A stretch of DNA of 64,000 bases from Taklimakanibacter deserti (GTDB lineage Bacteria; Pseudomonadota; Alphaproteobacteria; Rhizobiales; Aestuariivirgaceae): assembly GCA_003574785.1 (NCBI GenBank), contig QORU01000019.1, positions 1-64,000 of the forward strand, given 5' to 3'. How positions within the stretch are numbered: the stretch's first letter is position 1; the number at the start of each line of letters is the position of its first letter. Under the pieces are notes generated by a model. The model saw only the letters and a program-made list of their open reading frames with translations, had not been told where the DNA came from and made no database searches. The position numbers and the translations under genes were made by a program. Below, piece after piece: positions 1 to 9,098 of this stretch.

Positions 1-93
1 TTTGCTCATATCACTTTGCATGGGGGTCACGCTCCATCAGATGTGTGGACAACGATGGGCATCTTACCCTCGTCGTCCGCCCCATTGAATCTT

Positions 94-120
94 CTTCTCC
101 CACGCTGCGCGCGGGAGAAG
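94..120. repeat. Intergenic hairpin, first 190 bases otherwise without a gene
   Basis: Arms CTTCTCCC (94-101) and GGGAGAAG (113-120) are perfect inverted repeats around an 11-base GC-rich loop. The sequence resembles the palindromic elements at 24622-24800 and 41223-41391. It could be a mobile palindrome or the terminator of a gene upstream of the window. I see no coding region or convincing promoter in bases 1-190. Confidence 0.5.
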
Positions 121-190
121 GGGAATGATGGAGATGGCGGCCGGAACTTGCACCCTTCAAAACTAACTATTTGCCTGCCGCCAGCGTGAC

Positions 191-1258
191 ATGACGAAGA
201 CCGAGACTATCCTTTCATTGCGCAATATCTCGCGCACCTTCGGCAACAAGGCCGCCGTCAAGGACGTCACCCTCGACATAAGAGAGGGCGAGCTCTTCAC
301 CATCGTGGGGCCCTCGGGCAGCGGCAAGAGCACGCTGATCCGCATGCTCGCCGGTCTCGAGACGCCGAGCGCCGGCGACATCCTGCTGCGCGGCACGCGC
401 ATCAACGACATGCCGGCGAACCGGCGGCCCACTTGCATGGTGTTCCAGTCGCTGGCGCTCTTCAACCACATGACGGTGGGCGAGAATATCGAATTCGCCC
501 TGACCGTCAGGGGCGCCGACCGCAAGGCGCGGCGCGAGCGCGCCCGCGAATTGATGGCGCTGGTGCGCCTGCCGCAGGAATTCTACGGCAAGTCGGTCCT
601 GCGCTGCTCGGGCGGCGAGCGCCAGCGCGTCGCTTTGGCGCGGGCACTCGCTTCCGACCCCGACATCCTCTTCTTCGACGAGCCCTTGTCGGCGATAGAC
701 TATCGCCTGCGCAAGATCCTCGAAATGGAAATGAAGGATCTCAACCGCGAGACCGGCAAGACCTTCGTCTATATCACCCACAGCCTGGAAGAGGCGATGG
801 TGATGTCGGACCGCATCGCCGTCATGCGTGACGGCGAGATCGTCCAGCTCGGCGATCCTTTGTCGATCTATAACGCGCCCTCGACCCGCTTCGTCGCCGA
901 GTTCATGGGGCAAGTGAACTTGCTTCCCGTGGCCGTGGACGGCAACGGCAATCGTGTGATCGAGGGCATAGGCGCTCCGGTCGCCCAAGCTTTCCGTGCC
1001 GGCCCGTATTCCTCGATCATGCTGCGGCCCGAGCGGCTGCGGCTCCTCGACAAGGGCAGACGCGCCGATGTCGAGTTCGACGCCACATGCTTCAACTTCT
1101 ACCTCCTCGGCTCGCGCACCCACGTTCATTTGCGCCGCGATGAGCGGACCTTCATCGTCGAATTGTCGCCCGACATGGCCGTGCCGGAGCCGGGGGCCGT
1201 GGTGCGGGTCGGATTCGACTGGGCCGATGCGGTCAGCGTCCAGGGTGAGGCGCCATGA
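191..1258 (+). CDS. ABC transporter ATP-binding protein, polyamine/Fe3+ type (PotA-like)
   Basis: A 355-residue cytoplasmic ATPase that would energise the two permeases encoded directly downstream. Walker A GPSGSGKST lies at about residues 40-48, the signature is CSGGERQ instead of the usual LSGGQ, Walker B is ILFFDEP, and the H-loop histidine is in THSLEEA. The C-terminal 110 residues fit a TOBE-like regulatory domain of the PotA/UgpC class. It overlaps the first permease by 4 bp (ATGA). No strong ribosome site precedes the ATG, and no binding-protein gene is visible, so the substrate (polyamine, iron or another small cation) is open. The family is certain and the substrate is inferred only from class. 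Confidence 0.93.
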   Translation: MTKTETILSLRNISRTFGNKAAVKDVTLDIREGELFTIVGPSGSGKSTLIRMLAGLETPSAGDILLRGTRINDMPANRRPTCMVFQSLALFNHMTVGENIEFALTVRGADRKARRERARELMALVRLPQEFYGKSVLRCSGGERQRVALARALASDPDILFFDEPLSAIDYRLRKILEMEMKDLNRETGKTFVYITHSLEEAMVMSDRIAVMRDGEIVQLGDPLSIYNAPSTRFVAEFMGQVNLLPVAVDGNGNRVIEGIGAPVAQAFRAGPYSSIMLRPERLRLLDKGRRADVEFDATCFNFYLLGSRTHVHLRRDERTFIVELSPDMAVPEPGAVVRVGFDWADAVSVQGEAP

Positions 1259-2106
1259 TGACGCGCGAGCAAAGGACCGGCCTTGCCCTCATGCTGCCGC
1301 CGGCATTGCTGCTGGTGGCGGGTTTCCTGCTGCCTTTGCTGTTCGTCCTTTATACGAGCTTCATGCCGCCGCGAACCTTCGGGCTCGCCAGCCCGCCGAC
1401 GTTCGAGAATTACCTGACGGCGTTCCGCGAAAGCTATTGGCGGCCTTTCGCCTGGTCGATCTTCTTCGCCACCGCGACGACGATCGCGACCGGCCTCATT
1501 TCCTGGCCGATCGCCAAAGCGCTGGTCAGGAGCTCGCGGCGCTTCGCCGTCACCGTCTCGGTGCTTATCGCCGTCCCGGTCTTCATCGCCGAAAGCGTAC
1601 GCCTGTTCGGCGCGCATCTCTTTCTCATGCCGCGCGGCGGCATCCTCGCCGGCACGATCCAATATCTGTTTGGCCTCAATATCGGCAGCGTCCTGTTCAC
1701 GCCGTTGGCGACGCTGCTCGGGCTGTTCTACATCTATCTGCCCTTCGCGCTCTTCCCCATGGTGCTCGGCCTGTCGCTGGTGCCGCGGGACCAGCTCGAA
1801 GCGGCCCAGGATCTGGGCGCCAGTCCCTGGCAGCAGCTTCGCTATATCGAATTGCCGGTGGCCTCGCCCGGCATCATCATCGGCAGCCTTCTGGTCTTCG
1901 TCCTGGCGCTCGGCGCCACCACCGAGGCCCATATATTGGGCGGGCAGTCCGCGGTGCCGGTCGTCCACGCCATCGAGCAGCGCTTCAACTATGCGCAGGA
2001 TTGGCCGCTGGGCTCGGCCCTTGCCACCGTCCTTTGCGTCATCACGGCAGCACTCGTCTTCCCCCTGATCTCCCGGTTGAATATCGACCGGCTGTTCTCG
2101 CGGTGA
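1255..2106 (+). CDS. ABC transporter permease, PotB-like
   Basis: A 283-residue inner-membrane permease with about six hydrophobic helices. It carries the cytoplasmic EAA loop (AAQDLGASPWQQLRY, about residues 183-197) that docks on the ATPase. A second ATG sits immediately after the first, so either 1255 or 1258 may be used. Both keep translational coupling to the ATPase gene. It should form a heterodimer with the next gene's product. Family membership is clear and the transported compound is not. Confidence 0.92.
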   Translation: MMTREQRTGLALMLPPALLLVAGFLLPLLFVLYTSFMPPRTFGLASPPTFENYLTAFRESYWRPFAWSIFFATATTIATGLISWPIAKALVRSSRRFAVTVSVLIAVPVFIAESVRLFGAHLFLMPRGGILAGTIQYLFGLNIGSVLFTPLATLLGLFYIYLPFALFPMVLGLSLVPRDQLEAAQDLGASPWQQLRYIELPVASPGIIIGSLLVFVLALGATTEAHILGGQSAVPVVHAIEQRFNYAQDWPLGSALATVLCVITAALVFPLISRLNIDRLFSR

Positions 2107-2116
2107 GGAGGGGACG

Positions 2117-2932
2117 ATGAGGCCGGAGCAAGCCGAGAGGGGACGGAAGATCTGGACGGTGGTCGTCCTCGTCCTGCTCTATCTGCCGATCGTCTCGATC
2201 ATCCTCGCCTCGCTCGCGAACACCCGCTATTTGCGCTTTCCCCACAGCACCTGGACGCTCGAGCCTTATCGCCAGGCCTTGGGGCTCGACCAGACCTACG
2301 ATCTGCAGATGACGTCGCTCAAGATCGCCGTCTTCGTGGCGCTGCTCTCGGTCATCATCGCCGTTCCGGGCGCGCTCGCTTTCGCCCGCTATGACTGGTC
2401 GGGCCGCAAGCTCTATCAAAGGCTGCTCCTGCTGCCGGTGTTCTTCCCGCAATCGGTGCTCGGCCTCGCAGCCCTCGTCACGCTGAGCGCCTTTGGGATC
2501 AATCTGAGCTGGAAGACGGCGGTCTTCACCCATGCCGTATGGATCGTGCCCATCGTGACGCTCATCGTCTCGATCCGCGTCTATGGTCTCGACCGCGCCC
2601 AGGAGGAGGCGGCCTTCGACCTGGGCGCCAGCCGGCTCCAGGCCTTCTTCCGCATTACCTTGCCGCAGATCCTGCCCGGCCTGTCGTCGGGCGCCTTGTT
2701 CGCCTTCCTCCTGTCCTGGAGCAACATGCCGCTCTCGGCCTATACGACGGGCGTCGATACGACATTGCCGGAATGGCTCTATTCGCGCATGGCGACCAAT
2801 TACGCGCCGATGGTTCCGGCGGTCTCGGTGCTGTCGATCATCGCCAGCATCATCTTCGTGCTGGTCTGGCAGATGGGCCGGGTCGCCGTCACCCGCATGA
2901 CGGCGAAGATCGCCGGGCGTGATCTCGACTAG
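2117..2932 (+). CDS. ABC transporter permease, PotC-like
   Basis: A 271-residue membrane protein with an EAA loop reading EEAAFDLGASRLQAFF (about residues 162-177), the PotC-type partner of the preceding permease. A good ribosome site (GAGGAGGGG) lies just before the ATG, 10 bp after the upstream stop. It ends the three-gene unit. The following 350 bp hold no gene. The periplasmic binding protein is either upstream of the window or encoded elsewhere. Confidence 0.92.
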   Translation: MRPEQAERGRKIWTVVVLVLLYLPIVSIILASLANTRYLRFPHSTWTLEPYRQALGLDQTYDLQMTSLKIAVFVALLSVIIAVPGALAFARYDWSGRKLYQRLLLLPVFFPQSVLGLAALVTLSAFGINLSWKTAVFTHAVWIVPIVTLIVSIRVYGLDRAQEEAAFDLGASRLQAFFRITLPQILPGLSSGALFAFLLSWSNMPLSAYTTGVDTTLPEWLYSRMATNYAPMVPAVSVLSIIASIIFVLVWQMGRVAVTRMTAKIAGRDLD

Positions 2933-2984
2933 CGACATGCCAGGAAAAATTTCAAACGGGCGCAGGCGATCCGCTTCGGGCGGA

Positions 2985-3077
2985 TTCAGGGATTTTCAGG
3001 GATTATCAGGGAATTTTGCAAAATCCGAACCCGGCCTAATTACATCAATGAGTTAACGCCTCGAAGCAGGGAATTTT
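2985..3077. repeat. Tandem 10-base repeats CAGGGATT(T/A)T in a 350-bp gene-free gap
   Basis: Three consecutive 10-base units (TTCAGGGATT, TTCAGGGATT, ATCAGGGAAT) occupy 2985-3014, and CAGGGAATTTT recurs at 3067-3077. The gap from 2933 to 3282 contains no convincing gene. The repeats are direct and helically phased, which could make them protein-binding sites for the downstream regulator, but nothing proves this. Confidence 0.55.
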
Positions 3078-3282
3078 CTGCGCTGAAACGGGAGGAGGCC
3101 TTACGGGACCTTCTCAGAATATCCTCCTTCAGCTTGTGCTAATACTCGGAACGGAAGCGCGGATCGGACATCGGTTACGCAGTTGCCGATGCTGATAAAT
3201 CCCAACGCACGCTTTGGCCCGCAAAGTCAAGATCTCTTATCGCGCTTAGCCGCCCGGTTGACTTGCCATTTTGTGCGCAGCT

Positions 3283-5178
3283 ATGGAGAAGCCCATGAAG
3301 CAGGCATCCGGTGTCGACGCATCTCCACCGCTGAGCAATCCCGGACTCGCGCTCGGGCTTTCGCTGGATGAAGGCTCGAATGCCGTCAGGCTTCAGAAAA
3401 TCCGCGAGATCATCAGCCTGGTGAATGCCGGAAGCGATGTCGGCGCGATCTTCGAGCGCATCGTCTTTGCCGTCTGCCATCACACGATCTGGAACTATAG
3501 CGGCATCATGGCCGTCGATCGCACGATCGGCTACTCCGTCCTGGTTTCGACCTATGGGCTGGAGCCCGCCGGCCGCAATGGCCTGGCACAGCAATGGGAA
3601 CTTGCCACGAGCCCGTGCCTGAAGGTCGTATCGACCAAGCAGCCGGTCGTTATCGAAGACGCCCAGATCAGCGAGGAATATCCCGGCTACCGGGCCGATT
3701 CACGCGCGCGCGGCTATCACACGGTGGTCCTGCTGCCGCTCGGCTGCACCGACATGCAGGGCCGCGAAATGGTTCTCGACGTGAATTCCGAGAAATGCGT
3801 GACGGTGGCCCCCGATGAGCTCGACTTCCTGGTCACCATCAGCCATCTGGCCGGGCTTGCCGTCGACAAGGGCAAGTCCTTGCACAATGAGCGGGCTTTG
3901 AGCAGCAGGCTGGAGCGGGTGCTGGAAATCAATTCGAGCCTCCTCGACCGCGTCCTGCACGGCAATTCGATGGAGATCATCGCCGGCATGGTGGAAACCA
4001 TCCTGCCGGACCCGATTGTGATCGTGGATCTCACGGCCGACAGTTTTCACGTCACCTTGTCGCCCGATGTGATGAATTTCGGTGATCGCGAATGGGCCGA
4101 ATTCGTGCGCGGCCCGGCGGCACGCCAGCTCATCCAGATGATGCTGCAGACCAAGCCCTCCGACTTCCGCGAGATGAAGCGCATAAGCCTTGCGACGCCG
4201 GACAAATCCTTCGAAAGCGACGCCTATGTCGAGCCCTTGCTGATCGATGGCGAGACGGTCGGCGGCATCATCGTATTTCCGCGGGCAAGGGGGCTCGACA
4301 AGCTCGATTTCCTGGTCGCCATGGAGGTCAAGTTCGCCTTGAGCGTCCAGCTGATGCGGGCGCATATCCAGCAGCAGTCGCATGACTATCAGACGACCGA
4401 ACTGTTCACGCGCCTCTTCGAGGGCGGCTGGCAGAAGGACGAGCAGATCCACAATCGCGCCGCGCGCCTGGGGCTCGATCTATCGGTCCCGGCACAGCTT
4501 CTCATCGTCGATATCAGGGGCGGCTCGCCCCATTCCGCCCGGCACAAGCCCTATCCGGCGCCGAGGACCTTCAAGCGCTCGCTCAATCAGTCATTCCCCA
4601 ATGCGGTGCTGGTCTATCATGCCGGCGCATTGGTCGTTTATCTCCCCAATCCGCCGGCGGACGGGAATGCGCGCGTCATCACGGCGGGCCGGCAACTGAT
4701 CGATGCGGTAAAATGGTACTTCGAAGTCGACCCGGTCTTCACGCTCAGTCCTGTCTGCGCGCGCCTCGAGGATTATCAATCGGCGCGCGACCATTGCGGA
4801 AGGCTGTTGTCGCTGGGGAGGATTTTTGGCCGGCGGGGCCTCGTGTCCCAGCAGGATTTTGGCCCCTTCGCCGTGTTGCTGTCCGGGTTGGACCAGCATG
4901 TCGCCACGACATTCATCGATCAGACCCTTGGCCAGATCGAAACCTATGACAAGGACAACAAGACCCAGCTGATGCAGACGGCGGAAGCCTTCATCGATCG
5001 CGGCTGCCGCTATCAGGCGACGGCCGAGCTCCTGAAAATCCACGTCTCTACTTTGCGCTACAGGATGGATCGGTTGAAGGAGCTGTTCGGCCTCGATCTG
5101 GAGAGCGAGGACAGCCGCTTTTCCGTCTCTCTTGCACTGAGGCTCAGGGCCCTGCTGATCAAAATGTCGGGTAAGTAG
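3283..5178 (+). CDS. GAF-domain transcriptional regulator of the PucR/CdaR family
   Basis: About 631 residues. The N-terminal part (about 30-200) has the character of a GAF sensor domain. The middle resembles the GGDEF-like CdaR domain, and the C-terminal 60 residues carry a PucR-type helix-turn-helix (IHVSTLRYRMDRLKELFGLDL). Such proteins sense a small molecule and activate neighbouring catabolic genes. I chose the ATG at 3283; the frame is also open from a TTG at 3271. It stands 259 bp upstream of the flavin reductase gene and is the obvious candidate regulator of the 5438-15172 run. The effector is unknown. Confidence 0.85.
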   Translation: MEKPMKQASGVDASPPLSNPGLALGLSLDEGSNAVRLQKIREIISLVNAGSDVGAIFERIVFAVCHHTIWNYSGIMAVDRTIGYSVLVSTYGLEPAGRNGLAQQWELATSPCLKVVSTKQPVVIEDAQISEEYPGYRADSRARGYHTVVLLPLGCTDMQGREMVLDVNSEKCVTVAPDELDFLVTISHLAGLAVDKGKSLHNERALSSRLERVLEINSSLLDRVLHGNSMEIIAGMVETILPDPIVIVDLTADSFHVTLSPDVMNFGDREWAEFVRGPAARQLIQMMLQTKPSDFREMKRISLATPDKSFESDAYVEPLLIDGETVGGIIVFPRARGLDKLDFLVAMEVKFALSVQLMRAHIQQQSHDYQTTELFTRLFEGGWQKDEQIHNRAARLGLDLSVPAQLLIVDIRGGSPHSARHKPYPAPRTFKRSLNQSFPNAVLVYHAGALVVYLPNPPADGNARVITAGRQLIDAVKWYFEVDPVFTLSPVCARLEDYQSARDHCGRLLSLGRIFGRRGLVSQQDFGPFAVLLSGLDQHVATTFIDQTLGQIETYDKDNKTQLMQTAEAFIDRGCRYQATAELLKIHVSTLRYRMDRLKELFGLDLESEDSRFSVSLALRLRALLIKMSGK

Positions 5179-5200
5179 TTCGGCCGCATCTCTTGACGTC

Positions 5201-5323
5201 CCTCATGCTGAGGTGCCCGGCGAAGCCGGGCCTCGAAGCATCCTTCAGGATAGAGCGAGACTGCTGCACTAAGCCTTCGAGGCTCCCCCGGCTCAAGGCC
5301 GGGGTCGCACCTCAGGCTGAGGG
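5201..5323. repeat. Large imperfect inverted repeat (rhizobial-type intergenic palindrome)
   Basis: CCCTCATGCTGAGGTGC at the left end pairs with GCACCTCAGGCTGAGGG at the right end. Internal GC hairpins (for example CCCGGCGAAGCCGGG) lie between them. The remainder of the 5179-5437 gap holds no gene. Palindromes beginning CTGAGGTGC are common between genes in Rhizobiales. This one may also terminate the regulator transcript. Confidence 0.65.
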
Positions 5324-5437
5324 TAATGACCTTCCATCGATTTCTACGAAGGAAAGACCGCCTCTTCCTCTGATTCATCGCAAGAAGGAGGGCGGCAACC
5401 CCGTTATCGTCCAACGAAACTTGGAAACAGGGTTGCC

Positions 5438-6430
5438 GTGGACAGATCGGTTGTCGACAAGCTGGCGCTCCGACGCGCGTTCGGGAACTTCGTCACCGGA
5501 GTTACGATCGTGACGGCCATGGATGAGGTCGGAAGGCCGCGCGGGCTGACGGTCAATTCCTTCACCTCCGTTTCCCTCGATCCGCCGCTGGTGCTCGTCT
5601 GCATCGCCGAGACGGCGCAGAGCTGCGACGCCTTTCGCCGATGCAGCGGCTTTTCGGTCAATGTGCTGCACGAAGACCAGCGCCGGTATTCGGACATATT
5701 CGCCAGCAAATCCCCGGACAAGTTCGAAAGGGTCGAGTGGTCCTCCGGTTTCACCGGTGCGCCGCGGATCGCGGGCAGCCTGGCCGCTTTCGACTGCATT
5801 GTGCATGAGCGCATCGAGGCCGGCGATCACATCATCCTGATCGGCAGGGTCGCCTGCTTCGAGAGCTGTGCCGGGCGCCCGCTGGTCTATGGTCAGGGCA
5901 GCTATATATCGGTCAGCGTCCAGCAGGCTGCCGTCGCGCGGCCACCGGGCCATAATGTCATTGTCAGCTGCGTCGCCGACTATGAAGGGCGCGTCCTGCT
6001 CCATCGCACGCAATATGGCGCCTGGCGGCTTCCGGAGGCGGTTCAGACGGGTGCGAGCAGTGGTGAGCTCGTGACGCTCAACGACGCGCTCAAGAACATG
6101 GGCGCCAAGGTTGAAATCACCTTTCTCTATTCGGTCTTCGAGATCGCCGGCGAAAACGGTGTGGCGATCGTCTATCGCGGCACCTTGAACAAACCGGTCG
6201 AGGAATCGAAGCAGGTCCGCCTGTGCTCGGAGGCGGAAGTTCCCTGGGACGAGCTCGAGCCCAGGGAATGCCAGGCATTGCTCAAGCGCTTCTTCCGCGA
6301 CCGCAAGCTCGATCAATTCAGCATCTATAGCGACGTCCTCAATGAGCCGCGGGTTGCGCGGCTCGAGCAGGATCCGCCGCGAAACTGGGACTCCTACACC
6401 GCACAATTCGACGATGGATCAGGAACATGA
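5438..6430 (+). CDS. Flavin reductase domain fused to a degenerate Nudix-like domain
   Basis: 330 residues, GTG start. Residues 1-165 match the flavin reductase (FMN-binding split-barrel) family that supplies reduced flavin to two-component monooxygenases (FGNFVTGVTIVTAMD near the start, GLTVNSFTSVSLDPPLV further on). Residues about 170-300 look like a Nudix fold, but the Nudix box is degraded: its place reads GELVTLNDALKNMG, without the REXXEE glutamates, so catalysis is doubtful and a ligand-sensing role is possible. The gene overlaps the aldehyde dehydrogenase by ATGA. The most natural partner is the flavin monooxygenase at 7956. Confidence 0.86.
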   Translation: MDRSVVDKLALRRAFGNFVTGVTIVTAMDEVGRPRGLTVNSFTSVSLDPPLVLVCIAETAQSCDAFRRCSGFSVNVLHEDQRRYSDIFASKSPDKFERVEWSSGFTGAPRIAGSLAAFDCIVHERIEAGDHIILIGRVACFESCAGRPLVYGQGSYISVSVQQAAVARPPGHNVIVSCVADYEGRVLLHRTQYGAWRLPEAVQTGASSGELVTLNDALKNMGAKVEITFLYSVFEIAGENGVAIVYRGTLNKPVEESKQVRLCSEAEVPWDELEPRECQALLKRFFRDRKLDQFSIYSDVLNEPRVARLEQDPPRNWDSYTAQFDDGSGT

Positions 6431-7938
6431 AGACGACAGTAGAGAATATCGCCGGCAAACGGACGGAGCATTACATCGGCGGCGAGTGGGTGGCGCCGCA
6501 TTCGGCCCGCTATCTCGACAGCTATGATCCGGCCACCGGCAAGGTCTGGTACCAGGCGGCCGACGGCGATGAGAAGGACATCGACGCCGCGGTCAAGGCG
6601 GCCCAGGCGGCGCTTGTCGATCCGGCCTGGCGGCGGATCACCCAGACCGAGCGTGGTGTCCTGATGCGCCGTCTCGCCGAGCTCATCGCCAAGAACGCCG
6701 AGCAGATCGGCCGGCTCGAGACCCGCGACAATGGCAAGCTGCTCAAGGAAATGCGGGCGCAGGCACAGGCGATGCCCGACAGCTATCAGTATTTTGCCGG
6801 CATGGCCGACAAGATCGAGGGATCGGTCGTCCCGGTCAACAAGCTCGACATACTGAATTTCACCACACGCGAGCCGATCGGCGTCGTCGGCATCATCGTG
6901 CCGTGGAATTCGCCCCTGATGCTGCTCACCAGCACGCTGGCGCCGTCATTGGCGATCGGCAACACGGTGGTCGTCAAGCCTTCCGAGCATACATCGGCTT
7001 CGGCCCTGGCGCTTGCCGAGCTCATCGAAGAGGCAGGTTTCCCGGCGGGCGTCTACAATGTGGTCACGGGCTATGGCCACACGGCGGGAGACGCGCTGAC
7101 CAAGCATCGTGGCGTCGCCAAGATCGCCTTCACCGGCGGCACGGTGACGGGGCGCAAGGTGGCGATGAACGCCGCAAGCCACCTGGCGCAATCGACGCTG
7201 GAGCTCGGCGGCAAGTCGCCTCATGTGGTCTTTGCCGATGCCGATCCGGATCGCGCCGCAACCGGTGTCGTGTCCGGCATATTCGCGGCCGCCGGACAGA
7301 CCTGCATCGCGGGATCGCGCTGCTTCGTCCATGAGGACATTCATGACGAGATCGTCGATCGCCTGATCGATCGCGCCAAGAAGATCACGATCGGCGATCC
7401 GGAAGCCGAGGAAACCGAGCTCGGCCCGCTTGCGCTCAAGGCGCAGCTCGAAAAGGTGGCCCAGTATGTGGGCTTCGGATCGGCCGATGGCGCGGCGATC
7501 GCCTTCGGCGGCAACCCGCCGCCGCGTCCCGACCTCGCGGGCGGCTGGTATTTCGAGCCGACCATCTTCACCGATGTGAAGAACGACATGCGCATCGCGC
7601 GCGACGAGATCTTCGGCCCGGTGCTGGCGATCATGAAATTCCGGTCCGAAGACGAGCTGATGCATCTGGCCAACGACACGGATTATGGCCTCGCCGCCGG
7701 CATCTGGACGAAAGACATCGACAGGGCGCTGCGCTTCGCCAGGGAGGTCGATGCCGGCACGGTGTGGATCAATACCTACCGCTCCGCCTCCTACATGTCC
7801 CCTTCGGGCGGTTTCAAGAATAGCGGCTACGGCAAGCTCGGCGGTTTCGAAGCCATCCGGACACTCTCGCGCCTGAAGAGCGTCGTAGTCGACTACTCCG
7901 GCAAGACTCACGACCCCTTCGTCATGCGGCTCAAATAA
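6427..7938 (+). CDS. NAD(P)-dependent aldehyde dehydrogenase
   Basis: 503 residues, full length for the ALDH superfamily. The general-base glutamate lies in LELGGKSP and the catalytic cysteine in AAGQTCIAGSR, with VPWNSPLML and the C-terminal GGFKNSGYG landmarks present. It oxidises an aldehyde to an acid in the cytoplasm. Because it is translationally coupled to the flavin reductase and followed 17 bp later by the monooxygenase, its substrate is probably an aldehyde released by flavin-dependent oxidation. The exact aldehyde cannot be read from sequence. Confidence 0.95.
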   Translation: MKTTVENIAGKRTEHYIGGEWVAPHSARYLDSYDPATGKVWYQAADGDEKDIDAAVKAAQAALVDPAWRRITQTERGVLMRRLAELIAKNAEQIGRLETRDNGKLLKEMRAQAQAMPDSYQYFAGMADKIEGSVVPVNKLDILNFTTREPIGVVGIIVPWNSPLMLLTSTLAPSLAIGNTVVVKPSEHTSASALALAELIEEAGFPAGVYNVVTGYGHTAGDALTKHRGVAKIAFTGGTVTGRKVAMNAASHLAQSTLELGGKSPHVVFADADPDRAATGVVSGIFAAAGQTCIAGSRCFVHEDIHDEIVDRLIDRAKKITIGDPEAEETELGPLALKAQLEKVAQYVGFGSADGAAIAFGGNPPPRPDLAGGWYFEPTIFTDVKNDMRIARDEIFGPVLAIMKFRSEDELMHLANDTDYGLAAGIWTKDIDRALRFAREVDAGTVWINTYRSASYMSPSGGFKNSGYGKLGGFEAIRTLSRLKSVVVDYSGKTHDPFVMRLK

Positions 7939-7955
7939 GTTCTCGGGAGGAACCA

Positions 7956-9032
7956 GTGAAGTTCGCCATTGCCGTCAATATGCATCGCGTCGACCCGCAA
8001 GAGGACATGCGGGAGATCGCCGAGCAGACGCTGAAGCTTGTTCAAATCGCGGAGCAGGGCGGCTTCGAAGTCGCCTTCGCCGCCGAGCATCATACGATCG
8101 AGCTGACGGTCGCGCCCAATCCCTTCCTGCAGCTCACCCAATGGGCGCTCAACACCAGCAAGATCAGGCTGGGGACGGCGACGATCGTGGCGCCCTACTG
8201 GCACCCCATCCGCCTCGCCGGCGAAGCAGCGCTCCTCGACGTGCTGAGCGGCGGCCGGCTGGAACTCGGCATCGCTCGCGGCGCCTTCCAATACGAATTC
8301 GACCGCATGGCGGGCGGCATCCAGCAGCAAGGCGGCATCGCTTATCTGAAGGAGATACTTCCGGTCGTCAAAAAGCTGTGGGCAGGCGATTACGCCCATC
8401 AGGGCGAACTCTGGCAGTTCCCCACCTCGACCTCGGTGCCGAAGCCGATCCAGCACCCGCATCCGCCCATATGGGTGGCGGCGCGCGATCCCGGAACCTA
8501 TGACTGGGCGATCAAGAACGGCGCCCACATCATGTCGACGCCTCTGTCGCGCCCGCCGGCCGAGATAAAGATCCTGTCGGACAAGTTCCACAAATCGCTG
8601 GCCGACAATCCCAGCATCAAACGGCCGCGCTTCATGATGATGCGGGCGGCCTTCGTCTATGAGCGCCGCGAGGAATGGCGCCGCCCGGTCGACGCCGCGA
8701 TCCTCGACGGACGGCATTTCGAGAATCTCTTCCAGACGAACGGCGTCGTGCGCAACGGCTTCACCCAGCCGATCGACATGTCACAGATTTCGAACAGCGC
8801 TGCCTATGACTCGGCGCAGCTGCATGAGAGCCTGCTGTTCGGAACGCCGGATGAAGTGATCGAGAAGCTGCGGCTCTATGAGGACGCGAAGGTCGATCTC
8901 TTCTGCTACGGGGCCAATCTCGGTCTGCCCTGGGCTGAGACCGCACGCTCGCTCGAGCTTTTCATTGAACGAGTGATGCCTGCCTTTGACGAACGGCGCC
9001 CGGAGAAGACGCCTCGCCAGGCAACCGCCTGA
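7956..9032 (+). CDS. Luciferase-like (LLM class) flavin-dependent monooxygenase
   Basis: 358 residues, GTG start with GGGAGG five bases upstream. The TIM-barrel bacterial luciferase family is shown by AAEHHTIELTVAPNP, IRLGTATIVAPYWHP, RLAGEAALLDVLSGGR and the flavin-site segment ELGIARGAF. Such enzymes use reduced FMN and oxygen to oxidise sulfonates, amines, heterocycles or long-chain compounds. The reductase encoded at 5438 makes this a two-component system. The following importer genes suggest that the substrate is taken up by a polyamine-type transporter. The reaction itself is unassigned. Confidence 0.9.
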   Translation: MKFAIAVNMHRVDPQEDMREIAEQTLKLVQIAEQGGFEVAFAAEHHTIELTVAPNPFLQLTQWALNTSKIRLGTATIVAPYWHPIRLAGEAALLDVLSGGRLELGIARGAFQYEFDRMAGGIQQQGGIAYLKEILPVVKKLWAGDYAHQGELWQFPTSTSVPKPIQHPHPPIWVAARDPGTYDWAIKNGAHIMSTPLSRPPAEIKILSDKFHKSLADNPSIKRPRFMMMRAAFVYERREEWRRPVDAAILDGRHFENLFQTNGVVRNGFTQPIDMSQISNSAAYDSAQLHESLLFGTPDEVIEKLRLYEDAKVDLFCYGANLGLPWAETARSLELFIERVMPAFDERRPEKTPRQATA

Positions 9033-9098
9033 TCGACGACTAACAATAGCAAGCAACATACAAGGAGGAGACTATGCCTGAACAATCGAAAAGAACTG

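Noticed and set aside
215..1129. Long open frame on the minus strand opposite the first ATPase gene
   Set aside because: It is a GC-rich shadow frame with repetitive Arg/Ala/Gly composition and no family features. The plus-strand ATPase explains the region.
2985..3077. CRISPR array
   Set aside because: The units are 10 bp and directly abutting, without spacers of 30-40 bp, and no cas gene is in the window.
5193..5513. Small gene in the gap after the PucR-type regulator
   Set aside because: The frame runs through the palindromic repeat and into the flavin reductase gene and has no recognisable content.
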